Shown: positions 44,090-55,250 of the stretch, one piece after another
Position numbering within the stretch: position 1 is the stretch's first letter
Layout: the number at the start of each line of letters is the position of its first letter
NCBI GenBank assembly: GCA_029531795.1
Contig: JAPEIS010000010.1
Coordinates: 1,674,001-1,738,000 of the forward strand
Direction of reading: 5' to 3'
DNA from: Sclerotinia nivalis
Taxonomy: Eukaryota > Ascomycota > Leotiomycetes > Helotiales > Sclerotiniaceae
DNA: 64,000 bases
Notes under the pieces: generated by a model
Told to the model about the DNA's origin: nothing
The model's input: only the letters and a program-made list of their open reading frames with translations
The model's database searches: none
Made by a program: the position numbers and the translations under genes

Positions 44090-44114
44090 AAATTTTAAGA
44101 CCGTCTTAAAATTT
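44090..44114. repeat. 25-bp perfect hairpin in the Gypsy-4 3' region
   Basis: Arms AAATTTTAAGAC and GTCTTAAAATTT around a single C. The same 25-bp element, with two G-to-A changes, sits at 62757-62781 in the plus-strand copy. Confidence 0.8.
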
Positions 44115-44618
44115 AAGATATTATTTTCCTATTCAAGTAAATTATACTTTTTTTTTTGTTGATCATTATAAGATCTTTGTAGGAACTGGAACTAATAATA
44201 ATATTATAGTGTTTGGGTAATCCAAGATCTATAATGATGATCTAGATTTCTCGAAGTGTAAATAGTAATATTCGATTAAGATCTTTTCATTGTTTTTTAG
44301 ATCTGATATTGGTTGTCAAATTGATATATAATATCTTTATTTGATTTGATAATGATAATTATCTTTATTATAATTATTAAGTATACCTTCAAATATTTAT
44401 TTCTGAATTGATTTTTTCTCTCTGTTTTCTTTTTCGAGGATTTTGTTCTTTATGGTTTTCGATTTTGATTTGTTAATTAAAATTTGTTCTAGAAAATAAG
44501 ATTTTGAATATATTGGTTTTAGCAACGAATGATAGAATATTAAAAAGATTCGTATATTTTCTAATAATTCGATCAAATAAGTATATAGATAAATCTTTAT
44601 TATTTTATATAATTCGAT

Positions 44619-44921
44619 TTATTTATTATCGAGCTTTTTTATTTTATAAGATATCTTTATATTTTTTGTATTTATATATACTTTTTGTTCTTTTGTATAT
44701 TGTAATGAATCTGATCTATTCTGATTTATATATTCTTTATAGATTGCGATGGATTGTTTTGCAAATGTTTTGAATTGGTTCAAGATATATTTTATTCTAT
44801 CAGTTGTTTTGTTTCTCTTGAAGAATTCGTGTTTTTGAGTTATTGTTATATCTGAAGAGCAGGGTTTACTAGATTTTATATCCAATTGTAAATTAAAACT
44901 ATAATTCATAAAGAACAACAA
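44619..44921 (-). pseudogene. Gypsy-4 integrase C-terminal fragment
   Basis: 100 open codons beginning MLFFMNYSFNLQLDI, the conserved FFxNYGFxPRLGI block at the end of the gypsy integrase core, followed by a charged helix (QFKTFAKQSIAIYKEYINQNR) and YTKEQKVYINTKNI. It matches 61925-62170 and about 63840-63970. Confidence 0.7.
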
Positions 44922-44962
44922 ACAATCTATTATTTCAGAAACTAAATTATTTTAAAACAATC

Positions 44963-45600
44963 AACTCTATCCAAATGATCAATATTCGAAGCAACCAATA
45001 TAGTCAATGGGTTAATCTTATCGACGCAGTCGTGAAATGGTCAATTTGGTCAATTTGGTCAATGTAATCAATTAATCGACCAAATTGAATCACGCCACCA
45101 ATTTCAATCGGAATCGCTCGAAATCGATATTCATACATTATCAAGATCTATACTTTATACTTGATCAATCACTACTCTTTATAATCTTTCTTTATTGTTA
45201 TAGATCGATTCTCGATTTGGGGGGTGTATTACAGATAATCATATATAATCTACGATTATTATATCATCGTATAATCATCATACTCTTTCCTATATTATTT
45301 ATATCATACAATTGTTATATGTTTTCTTATATCATTTATATTCAGACTATTCTAAATTCTTAATTATCCTTATGATTAATCAAGCTAATCCTAATATAAT
45401 ATCATTAGAAATCATACCTCATTGATATATCTTGTCAACTAGATAACAAGGATCTAGTTTATATATACAACCCTCGATGGAAAGGATCGAGAGTAAATCA
45501 TTCAATCAATTTTCATTCAATTAGATATTTTATCACTTCAATATAATCATCTTCTCCCTGATCCCTTCAATGTGCTCTGTGATCATACTATCTCGTGATA
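44963..45600 (+). mobile_element. Copia-E copy, 3' internal end and 3' LTR (plus strand)
   Basis: Internal 44963-45226 ends in a GGGGGGTG tract, a good polypurine tract. The LTR is at 45227-45600, with a mutated start (TATTACAGATAATC) and a clean end (ATACTATCTCGTGATA), so it is a 3' LTR. The LTR is about 15 bp longer than the others, through small insertions in its A+T-rich half. It is mirrored by 45631-46300. Confidence 0.8.
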
Positions 45601-45630
45601 ATTTCCAATATAGTTTTCCTATTGTAATTA

Positions 45631-46300
45631 TATTACGAGATAATACGATCACAGAGCACGTTGAAGAGATCGAGGAGAAGATGATTGTAATGAAGTGATA
45701 GAGTTAAATGTATATTGAATAAGAACTGTATTGAATGATCTGCCCTCGATCTTAAGGATTGTAGATGGTATATATAGATTTAATGAAAGCTATCTAGCCG
45801 ACGAGAAGTATTAATTAGATTAGGCTTCGATCTGTATCATATTAGGAGAGGGTTGACGATCGTAAGGATCGACAGGATCTAGAAGGGCCTGATAACTAAT
45901 ATGAAATGAGGGGTATAATGATCATAAAGGATATAGTGATTATAGATCATTAATCATATGAATATATATTATATGATTACCCATAACACACACCCTAGAT
46001 CGAGAATCGATCTGTAACGACAAGGAAAGATTATAAAGAGTTATAATTGATCAAATATGAAATATAGATCTTGATAATACATAGATATCGATTTCGAGCG
46101 ATTCCATTCCGATTGAAATTGATGGCGTACTAGGAGTTCAATTTGATCGATTAATTGATTATATTGATCAAATTGATCAAATTGACTATTTCGCGATTAT
46201 ATCGATAAGGTTGACTCATTGATTATACTGATCATTCCGAATATTGATCATTTGGATAAAGTTGATTGTTTTAGTTGTATTGATTAATTGATATAAAGAA
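45631..46300 (-). mobile_element. Copia-E copy, 3' internal end and 3' LTR (minus strand)
   Basis: LTR 45631-45988 (358 bp; clean at 45631, mutated at 45988, hence 3' LTR) and internal sequence to about 46300 matching 44963-45226 in inverse orientation. The tract before the LTR reads GGGTGTG. The two 3' LTRs face each other across 30 bp. Confidence 0.8.
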
Positions 46301-46998
46301 ATAAATATAAGTTATAGTATATTGATCGATTTGATTGATATAATTGGTTTTGATTAGTAGTAACGAACTAGCTAGTGTGATGTACATATACGATCAAATT
46401 TCGCCGATTTTGTATAATATTATAATAATGTTTTATTCGAAAATGTATAATACTGCAGATAGTTCGTAATTAATACAATCGAATTAATCAAACGATACAA
46501 CGAGGTTTCGAAAAGCCCGATGAGATTCGAAAAAGGAAAGTATAATCGAAAAGATCTGAAACATAAGTTATCTCACCCCCCACCTTGTAGCATAATTATC
46601 GTAATGGCTACCAAAGTGATATTTTTGAAGTGATCTATATCTTCACGGCTATCGTATAAGAGTGAACTGAGGAGGACCTCGATCACATACAAATTCGACG
46701 AAATTTGTTCGTATATTCATACGATCGATTAATAAGTGGATCACACCTTTCAATCAGTATTATATATAACACTAATCGTATCAAAATGGACAGAGGAGGC
46801 CTTCGATCGTATACTAATTCGATAGAATTCGTTCGTAGATATACACTATCGGTTTCCTGTCCAATTTTGAGTAGCGTCACTTTTATACCGAGAATCGAAA
46901 AAAGAAAAGAGGTAAAAGATAATAAAAAGAGTCGGTAATAAATTAAATAGCTCTTATTCCATTATAGATTTTTGAATAGAAGAATATTATAACAATAA
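46301..46998. repeat. Copia-D LTR-like repeat and a diverged direct repeat
   Basis: 46361-46472 (112 bp) matches 46999-47109, the sequence directly after the Copia-D coding end, so both are probably Copia-D LTRs. Between them, a block of about 50 bp occurs twice (46671-46719 and 46793-46841), each beginning GAGGAGG and holding AATTCGA and TTCGT. Nothing else is recognised; the 77-codon open frame here (46705-46938, plus) is made by the second repeat copy and its flank. Confidence 0.5.
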
Positions 46999-47931
46999 TC
47001 ACGAATTAGCTAATGTTATATACATATATAAACAAATTTCATCAATTTTGTATAATAATATAATAATGTTTTATTCGTATAAATACAATACAGCAAATGG
47101 TTTATAATTATTCTTACTCAATCTTTGTGATCCTATTGCTAATATCCTATAGATTCAGAAGAGAGCAAAAGTATTCGAACTTTTGTTATATGAAATTCTT
47201 GATAAACCTATCAACTATTATATCGGCAGTTGAAAGATAGATCATATAAAAGCTTCCTTTTGAATATTTCTATCGCAATTATATATTCTGTATATCAATA
47301 TATTTAAGCTTTATAATGATTCGTTTGTTCTTATTAATCACTAATCTAATTGCTTATTGATTATTATAGAATATTGATATAGATTCTTTTATTGCAAAAT
47401 CGATTTCCTTTAGGAAGTATAGAATTATTATAATTTCTTTTGATATACATTCAACACCGAATAGTTCAATTTCAATGATTAAAATAATCACAATATTCTG
47501 TTTAAATGTTTTCTATATAATTAAACCATTGAAAAGGGATATTATATACCTTTAAAATGATCGATAAGTATCAGAATCATTTGCAAAAGAAGTATTTGAG
47601 AAGACAAAAAGTTGTAGTATTTGATCACCGTTGTATTATATTGTAAGAAACCTTGTATTCTAGAGATATTCAAAACAATAGTCAACAGCTTTTATATATT
47701 CGATCGATGGATTGATCAAATATTGGCTCAGTTGTGAAACAACGAATAAGATATCTGCTCTTATTGTAATTGCAATATATAGAACTGATTCTATTTTCTT
47801 TTGATACAATTTGATTATATATATAAAAACTTGGTCTGAATTTTTTCGAAATATTATTATAGAAAGCGATATATATATTATCCCTTTTGTTATTTTAAAT
47901 TTCTTAGCAATCTTTTTAATATATATATTAT
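46999..47931 (-). mobile_element. Copia-D retrotransposon, 3' end
   Basis: Minus-strand copia end: RT C-terminus and RNase H (47110-47931), then a probable LTR (46999-47109). The start is cut at 47931 by Copia-A copy 4. The rest of the element is not found beyond 61877, where Gypsy-4 sequence lies instead. Confidence 0.72.
47110..47931 (-). pseudogene. Copia-D RT end and RNase H
   Basis: The 94-codon block has IYIKKIAKKFKI, YQKKIESVLYIAITIRADILFVVSQLSQYLINP and IKAVDYCFEYL, the RT/RNase H border of mainstream copia elements (YRxxxGSLxYxxxxTRPDIxFAVxxLxxFxxNP). Further down the frame: NDSDTYRSF, a stop, ISLFNG, a DNQ-type and ATRLV-type block, IKLKYIDIQNI, and TADIIVDRFIKNF, matching KHIDxxxxWLRE and TxxMxADxxTKxL. 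The stop is next to the LTR. Broken by several stops. Confidence 0.78.
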
Positions 47932-48165
47932 TATTGGTATTCACGTTCTCTTAAAGCATGTGATCCTCATTTAAGCGAAGGCTTCTATATTGAGGCCATT
48001 CGCACTCAATGGTTCTTTCGAACCTTGATACACAATACAACCTTTAATTTAGGGGTCAATTGCGTAGCAATCCAAGCGCCCTCATAGGAATCTCTTTTGT
48101 GAATAATCTTAATACAATCGAAAACATTTTCTATCGATACAACAATTACAAAGGTCATATCGATA
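47932..48165 (+). repeat. 5' LTR of Copia-A copy 4
   Basis: 234 bp. The start is mostly clean (TATTGGTATTCACG) and the end mutated (TCATATCGATA). Followed by CTAATTAGTAATTATAAATT, a mutated form of the family palindrome. Confidence 0.9.
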
Positions 48166-49680
48166 CTAATTAGTAATTATAAATTAAACCATTTTCAAAA
48201 TCTTTTCAAAAATTCCGAATAATCTCATTTTTCACTTTTTCCATTCGACAACGACTTCTACAATACCTCAATTCTCTTCCACACACCACTTGCATTATTA
48301 CCAATACCCTCCTTCAAAATCCTATCTCAAATCTACTATTTTCGAACTTGAATCGATTCAAAATTTCATACCACTATTACAAAATCTCCAAATAGCTTCA
48401 ATTTTTCATACCTACCATTATCATTTATTCGAATCTTATCACCCACCCTCTTCCTTATTCGAATTCGATCTACTTCCTCTTTATTCGACCAACCAGAAAG
48501 ACCGAAAGCTATTACAACCTCAATATATATATCATCCCGAAATCTTTCGATTTATTTCGATTTATTTTACTCAATTTTCCATTCAAAAACCTTCGAAAAC
48601 GCTATTTTCGTTTCTGTACTACAATCAATCTGTTTTCAAATACATTTTGAATACGTTTTTGCTACGAAAATTTAATTCGAAGATCATTCTCTGAACTGTA
48701 CCACAATTTATCTTGATTTACCCTTAATAAAATATCACTAAACAATGAATCTCTATTGAATTGTATCACTTTTGATAGAATTTCGATTGTTCCGCTTCAA
48801 TCTTTCAAATTTTCGTATTATTATACTATATTCAACTTTTACGATTGGTGCGATCCTCTTATTCTAGCAATCTTTTGAATCTCTTTAGAAAATTTTCGAA
48901 ACGCTATATCTATTTTATACTACACACCATTCAACTTTATCATCGATTATCATTATCAAAATATATAATCTCTTTTTTTCAAAAATCTTATTCTTTTCAA
49001 CTCTTTCTTTTCTTTTTCATATATATTATACAACTATACATTACAAAACTATAACTATAACAAATTATTTAATTATTACAAGCGATCTCAAATTCACAAA
49101 ATAAGCCTACAAAGGTTTGAAGGAGAAATACGATTCCACTATTGGTTCTGACAAAAAAGAATAGAATTCGATACAAGAATATATCTTATTTTATAGATAT
49201 CAATATTAATATATTAGGATGTACAATGAGAAGGTTAATGATGTTTTTAAAAAGGATTTTAAAGATTGAATAATAGAGAATTTCGTTCTAGTTTGTTGTT
49301 CTTATTTAGTATTTCTTCGAAATGTTTTTTGTGAAAACAATTTCTATATCAACAAAGCTGATAAAGATATTTTGAAAAAGAATCTCGTTGATACTTTTAT
49401 TTAGAAGTATTCTATATAAACAAATGAGCAATTGCGAAAATAGCTTTTATATTTTTTAAATATAACATTCTTTATATTTCGATATCATTTCGAAAAGCTT
49501 ATTTCAATCAATATATATAACTCTTCAATCTTTGATAACATCATTGACGTCAAGAAGGATGCTAATCAAATTGAACTATTTCAAGATCATAACAACAATA
49601 ATTCATTTCAAATAATTGATTTTTATATTGTTATTTTTGAAAGGAACGAGAAAATCATTCAAAGTATTATAAATCTCAGC
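48166..49680 (+). pseudogene. Copia-A leader and gag, first part (copy 4)
   Basis: The leader holds the 134-codon open block 48290-48694, shared in part with the minus-strand block 29505-29735 of copy 2; its product is not recognised. Gag begins near 48740 and is cut by Gypsy-5 after 49680. Confidence 0.55.
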
Positions 49681-49685
49681 AAACT

Positions 49686-49922
49686 TGTCACGGGGTCAGG
49701 GCCGGGCCACTGGACCGGCCCCTTTAGTAGGCTCCACCTGTCCGATCCAGCACCGAGCGGGGCACGCTCGGTGATCGTACTCTGTAAGAGCGCTAGGGCT
49801 CGGAGCTTTAGCATACACAAATGTATTTAAAGGAAATGTTCCTTTTGTAGAAATGTAGTTCTTTGAGTTATGTTTTATCAATAAAAGTGATTTCTGTTAT
49901 TCTGTTTATTGTCTTTGTGATA
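49686..49922 (+). repeat. 5' LTR of Gypsy-5, G+C-rich first half
   Basis: 237 bp. The first roughly 160 bp are unmutated and G+C-rich (TGTCACGGGGTCAGGGCC and so on). The last roughly 70 bp are mutated, ending TGTCTTTGTGATA where the 3' copy has TGCCTCCGTGATA. A short open frame on the minus strand here (49696-49881) is a by-product of the G+C-rich stretch. Confidence 0.94.
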
Positions 49923-50149
49923 CTATGTAGTTTCTTTCTATTTGTACTAACACTTTTACAATATCGTCCTGTTTGTATTTATCTAGCCAATTCGGCTCCC
50001 TTGAAGAATTCGCTACCGTTATAATCAATGATATTGCGATTTGGTATTATTATTTTATCTTCTTTTACGAATTCAATATAAAAATGGAAATAGAAGTAAT
50101 CGATTTGTAATCTGCAATTCAAAAGTTTACTTTCGATTTGTAAGTCGAG

Positions 50150-51180
50150 AAAACTATATTTATACAATAAAAAAAAAAAAACAATAAATTGATTACCTAT
50201 TTGATTCAATTTCATTCTATCCCCGTTACTCTGCTTGTTTCAACTTCTACCGATTAGATCGATTTCTCGTTTTTGATTTCTATTACAATTTCAGTTGTTG
50301 CTTTTATTCTATCGAAACTTCAATTGAATGAAAAGATACCTGATTCTGTACCGTTTGATGGAACGAAAATCAATCTTAATCGATTTATCAATCAAATATA
50401 GAATAAAATGTATGCCAATTCCGATTGCTTTACTTCCCCGCATTTCCGTTTGATTTATATAACTGAAAGATTAACTGGACCCGTTGTTGCACAAATTCAA
50501 CCATATAATATCAAAGAACAATTTGTTAAACTTATCGATTATAAAGATCTATTGTAAATACTGGAAAAAGCTTATGGAAACTAGAACAAACAAGCCGAGG
50601 CCCGGAAACTCCTGATCAATCTGAAATAGAGGAACCAACCATTCCATATCTTCTATACTGAGTTCCAAAGACTAGCATTGAAAGCCGGGATAGCCGACGA
50701 CAATAGTACTCTGGTTATTCTATTAGAATAAGTTCTATCGAATAAATTGAAGAATTAGATTGTTATTGTTGAGTTTTCTACAGATAATGCTGATGCATTC
50801 ATTGCTTTCGTACAAACATTAGAGAATCGTTGTTTGTATCTAATAGGATTGATTGGCTTCGATCGTAACCCAATTGTCCTGCTATTCTGTATTATTACTC
50901 AAAATTTGAATTCTGTTAATTGTACCTTCGTTCTGTCTCTGAATCCTATTGTCCGATCTATTGTTTTTGCTATGATTATACCTACTGAAGATCCAATGGA
51001 TCTTAATTCTCAAAGATGTATTAATAGATGCAAACAAGGGAAATGCTTCTGTTATAGGTTTACTAATTACTATATGAAAAATTGTTTGTTTTTAGATAAT
51101 CGTTTTGTGCAAGTTAAAGTTAGCTTTACCAATCTTACTCTATCATCCTCTATTTCGTTCTTTGTTTAGATTCAATTATA
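50150..51180 (+). pseudogene. Gypsy-5 gag
   Basis: The frame gives KIPDSVPFDGTKINLNRFINQI, MYANSDCF, RLIYITERLTGPVVAQIQPYN and FYTEFQRLALKAG, a Retrotrans_gag-type capsid. A knuckle follows, reading GKCFCYRFTNYYMKNC at about 51027-51080, with ligands damaged (Cys or His to Tyr). The open block 50834-51169 covers the C-terminal part. Stops occur at several expected Gln or Trp codons. The antisense open frame 49979-50215 is not a gene. Confidence 0.75.
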
Positions 51181-51356
51181 TATTATATCACTATACAGTC
51201 TATTCCTTCCCGGCTCCCCGAATTCGGGAAACGGAGTCTGCCTGGTATAAATCGTTGTCAAACAAAAGTTTTGTGTATATTATACTTATCCGCTATTGCA
51301 ATTCGAGACTTATCTCTCGCTAAAGAAACAAGCAATCAAGCAATCAAGCAAATCTA

Positions 51357-51659
51357 ATGATATTGCCTATTATTGTCCTACCGACACCTAATCGATCCTA
51401 TCCTACTTACACTATAATAGATAACAGATACAAAAGATATACTTTCGCAAATCGAAATTGGATTGAAATTACCAAACTCCCAATATACAAATTATCTATC
51501 CCGTTCGAAATCATTAAATTTGATAGGAAAATACTACCTGAAAACCGAATAAATCGTTACATTCTAACCGATCTGCAAATCAACGATCATTACAAAAAAA
51601 GATCAAAAATCTATATCATTAAATTAGTTTATTATCCGATTATCCTAGGATTAGTATAG
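51357..51659 (+). pseudogene. Gypsy-5 protease
   Basis: 100 open codons containing YTIIDNRYKRYTFANRNWIE. By alignment with Gypsy-2 (DSK), the active site DSG has become DNR through G-to-A changes. The block also holds LPENRINRYILTDLQI, which follows the protease strand in this family. The retained open length gives a good view of the domain, but the catalytic loop is destroyed. Confidence 0.65.
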
Positions 51660-51872
51660 TTAAAGAAGTACGATCTCTATATCGAATTTGTATTTAATAT
51701 ATTCCAATTCGATAATAAGTTCTATCGAAAATTCTATAATATATTATTGCAACTATCCTATATAAAAGTATTATAAGACATCCCGAAAAAAGCTTATCCG
51801 ATATATCTGTTTTTCTATCCAGATGCTCTTCAAAACAAAGATATCGTATCTATATCAATAAGAATTTGTACA

Positions 51873-52880
51873 ATGTATATTCACTGCGATTATAAGATAT
51901 TCCAGATTACTATAAACCTGATTGACAATATCCTATCCCAAAGAAAAGATTCTATCCCATCTGACCTACCTGAGGAATTCCGATCCTGGATCAACATATT
52001 CTCCCTGCGAAACGCCGACAAACTGCCTCCACATCGATCGTACAACTACAATATCCGTCTAAAGAAGAAAACCAAATTACCATTTGGAGCTCTCTATTCT
52101 ATATCCCGAAACAAACTTATTGCTTTGAAAAACTAACTATCCGAAAACCTTCAAAAAGGATTCATCCATTCGAATTCATCCGCTTTGGCTTCGCCTATTC
52201 TGTTTATCAAGAAACCTAATAAAGGGTTACAATTCTGTATCGATTATTGAGTTTTGAATAATCTATCAGCAAAAGATTGCTACCCATTACCGTTTACCAA
52301 AAAATCCTTGAACAACCTGAAAGAAATGAAATTCTTTACAAAGATCAATATTATCTTTGCATTCAACAATATAAGGATTAAGGAAGAACAAGAACATCTA
52401 ATTACTTTCTGTATTCGTTTCGGTCTATTTGAAACCCTAATCATACTTTTTGGATTGATCGATACATCCGCTACGTTCCAGCGTTTTATCAACGATATCC
52501 TACAAAAATACCTAAATATATTCTATACTGCTTATCTAAATGATATTCTGATCTACAATAGAACCCGCTCTGAGTATATCGCTTATATTCAAAAGGTTCT
52601 GGAAGCCCTAAGGAAGGTTGATCTGTATACGAATCTGAAAAAGTACGACTTCTTGAAATCTGAAATCAAATTCCTGGATCTTATTGTAAACCAGAAAGGT
52701 ATCCGAATGAACCCCGCAAAGATCAAAACGATCATCGAATAAAAGATTCCGATTCATCTGATAAATGTATAAGCATTTATCAAATTTAGCAATTTCTATT
52801 GACGATTTATTTATAATTTCTTGTTTATTATACACCTACTGATTAATCTGATCCGAAAGAACATCCCGTTTATTTGAAAT
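51873..52880 (+). pseudogene. Gypsy-5 reverse transcriptase
   Basis: Open blocks 51873-52136 (87 codons: DLPEEFRSWINIFSLRNADKLPPHR, LPFGALYSISRNKL) and 52254-52742 (162 codons: MKFFTKINIIFAFNNIRI, FGLFETLIILFGLIDTSATFQRFIND, TAYLNDILIYNR, FLDLIVNQKGIRMNPAKI). The YxDD box is YLND, as in Gypsy-1 and Gypsy-2. Stops at 52134 and 52740 break the frame. Confidence 0.82.
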
Positions 52881-52959
52881 CTTGTTTATATGAAAGCTTT
52901 TTCCGTTTTAAAGATAGCATTTACTAAAACATCAATTCTAACTACTTTTGATTAAGAAA

Positions 52960-53375
52960 AAGATATGATTGTAAAAACCGACACATTCGATTTCGTATTT
53001 GCTGAAATGCTATCCCAATATAACGATATAGGAATCCTGAAACTTGTTGTATATTTCTCGAAAAAGCATTCGATCGTCGAATGTAATTACAAGATTTATA
53101 ATAAAAAACTACTGATCATTATTCGATGCTTCGAAGAATAGCATTCAAAACTAAAAGGAACACTGTTTCCGATCCAGATGATTATAGATCACAAAAATTT
53201 GGAGTATTTTATAATTACTAAATTATTGAACCACTATCAAACCCGTTGATTTGAATTTCTGTTTCGATTCAATTTCAAGATTATCTATCGATTAAATAAA
53301 CAAAAAGCTAAATCTAATACTCTAACCAAAAGGTTAAAGGATCTGTTTAAAAAGGAAAATGAACATTTCTTATAC
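52960..53375 (+). pseudogene. Gypsy-5 RNase H
   Basis: Frame: [47 protein letters not shown], a stop at Trp, then IDHKNLEYFIITKLLN. These are standard Ty3/gypsy RNase H blocks between RT and the integrase. Confidence 0.78.
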
Positions 53376-53621
53376 TAAAACTAAACGATTTTGAAATCAG
53401 AAAACCTTGATTTTGTTTTATTCTTTGTATCTATTTCTACTTCCGCATTTGTCTCGTTTGTATTTATCTCGTTTGATCCGATAGATTCCCTAAAGAAAAG
53501 AATTCGTTTTGCAATTATTATCTATAATTAATCCCATTGATCATCGAAAGAATTTGATTCAATTCGTTTAGTTTCTAGATCTATCCTGTTCGTCCTTGGC
53601 TTCCCGTTTACTTCTAATGCT

Positions 53622-54740
53622 TTGCTTATCCCCAAAGCTTTATCGATCTCTGAATTACTACTCGCTTCTATTGTTCTACTTGATCAGCTTTCGATATTTA
53701 TTATAATCTCCGATCTGTTATTCGAATTATCGAAGAAACTGAAAACTTTATTTACTAAAGTATATATATCCAACCCTATATTTGTATCTATTCTGAAGGC
53801 TTTAGTAAAGAAAATATCCAAGTATCTCTATATTACTTTATCCGAATGTATCGAGAATAATAGCCTATTATATTATCGCAAAAAGCTTTTCGTTTCTGAC
53901 CACGATAATCTGAAAACTGAACTGCTTCATCTGATCCACGATTCCCCTGCTACAGATCACCCGTACTATACTCGTATCTTCGAGCTTCTATCCCGAAACT
54001 ATTATTGGCCTGGATATTATAACTATATCAACCATTGAGTACATAATTGTCATAACTACTATCGAATAGTACCGAACTGTAAAAAACAAAAAGGTATCCT
54101 CCGCTTGCTCCCGATCCTTTAACAAATATAAAAAAATATATCGATCGATTTTATAATGCATCTTCCGAAAAGTTTTGGTTATAATGCGATATTCGTAATA
54201 ATCGATCGATTGATTAAGATAAAGTATTTCTTGTTTTGTTACAGTACTTATAATTCCGAAAAAGTAACCTATTTGTTTCTGAAGTATATTTGAAAGCTGT
54301 ACAACCTACTATCGATAATTATATCCGATTGTAGTATTCAATTTATATTTGATTTCTGGAAATATATTTGTAAATGCCTAAATACAGTATCGAAACTATT
54401 GATAATCTATTATTTGGAAATTGATAGGCAAATTAAGAGAGTAAATATTATATTCGAATAATATCTTTGATTATACATTTTGTATCTACAAAACGATTAA
54501 TCCGAATGGTTATCGATTGCTGAATTTTCAATCAATTCTGTTTGATCTGAAAGTTCCTATCTGATCCCGTTCTTTACAAATTACAATTATCATCTATATA
54601 TAGGGTTTGAACTGTCTATTGTTATTAATCGTTTTGATATCCGGGATATCGAAAAGTTTGTCAAGAAAATGTTCTTGATTGTTGAATATCTGAAAACCGA
54701 ATTGATTGTTAATTAAGCTTATTATATGAAGAATACCGAT
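53622..54740 (+). pseudogene. Gypsy-5 integrase
   Basis: The 138-codon block 53622-54038 ends with LLHLIHDSPATDHPYYTRIFELLSRNYYWPG, the zinc-binding HxxxxxHP region (His to Tyr at one ligand). The core follows: FIMHLPKSFGYNAIFVIIDRLIKIKYF (first Asp), IIISDCSIQFIFDFW (second Asp; SDRG changed to SDCS), WLSIAEFSINSV and FFTNYNYHLYIGFE. Stops replace Trp and Gln several times. Confidence 0.78.
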
Positions 54741-54788
54741 ATCCATTGTACTCCTACCCATCATTATAATCCTAGTGATTTGGTTTGA

Positions 54789-55245
54789 TTGAACATCAAA
54801 AACATCAAGATTCTAAGATTCCAGAAGAAACTAGATTGGAAGAATCTAGGCCTGTTCCGGATTCTGCGAGTTATAAACATATACACTTACAAATTCGAAT
54901 TATCTATCTCGATAAGAAATCATCTTATATTCCATATAAACTTATTATACCTCGTTCATAACGATTCTATTCTTAATCAATACAATCCGCCCCCTTTTTC
55001 TATTGAAATCGAAAAAATCGAACAATTCGAGGTAAAGGAAGTTCTGAATTCCCGCTAGAAGCATCGCAATCGCAATGGTCCCCGTCTGAAATATACCGTC
55101 CGATGAATCGGCTACAACGAACCAACCGAAAAGCCTATTGATTATCTAAACAATATTCGAAAACTGATCCAGAATTATTATCGAAGATATCCGGATAAAC
55201 CTAACCCTCATAACCACCTCAACAGAGTTCGGCCTTAAAAAAAGG
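54789..55245 (+). pseudogene. Gypsy-5 integrase tail and chromodomain
   Basis: The 89-codon open block 54789-55058 runs from the GPY/F-like tail (LGLFRILRVINIYTYKFELSISI) to VKEVLNSR. After a stop the chromodomain continues RLKYTVR, stop, IGYNEPTEKPIDYLNNIRKLIQNYYRRYPDKPNP. The second stop replaces the Trp of the KW aromatic cage. Confidence 0.76.
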
Positions 55246-55250
55246 GATAC

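Larger units (their letters stand above)
43823..44962 (-). mobile_element. Gypsy-4 copy, 3' part
   Basis: 3' LTR at 43823-43968 (146 bp; end CACCGTGATA clean, start TATTACAAATTC mutated). Then come a 3' untranslated part with a perfect hairpin (44090-44114), a chromodomain remnant (about 44260-44420, minus frame with EGILNNYNKDNYHYQIK) and the end of the integrase core (44619-44921). It breaks off near 44962 into a Copia-E 3' end. Confidence 0.78.

Noticed and set aside
46575..46590. Polypurine tract (GGTGGGGGG on the minus strand) starting a further LTR
   Set aside because: The sequence after it does not recur next to the other Copia-D LTR-like copy, so there is no paired repeat to support it.
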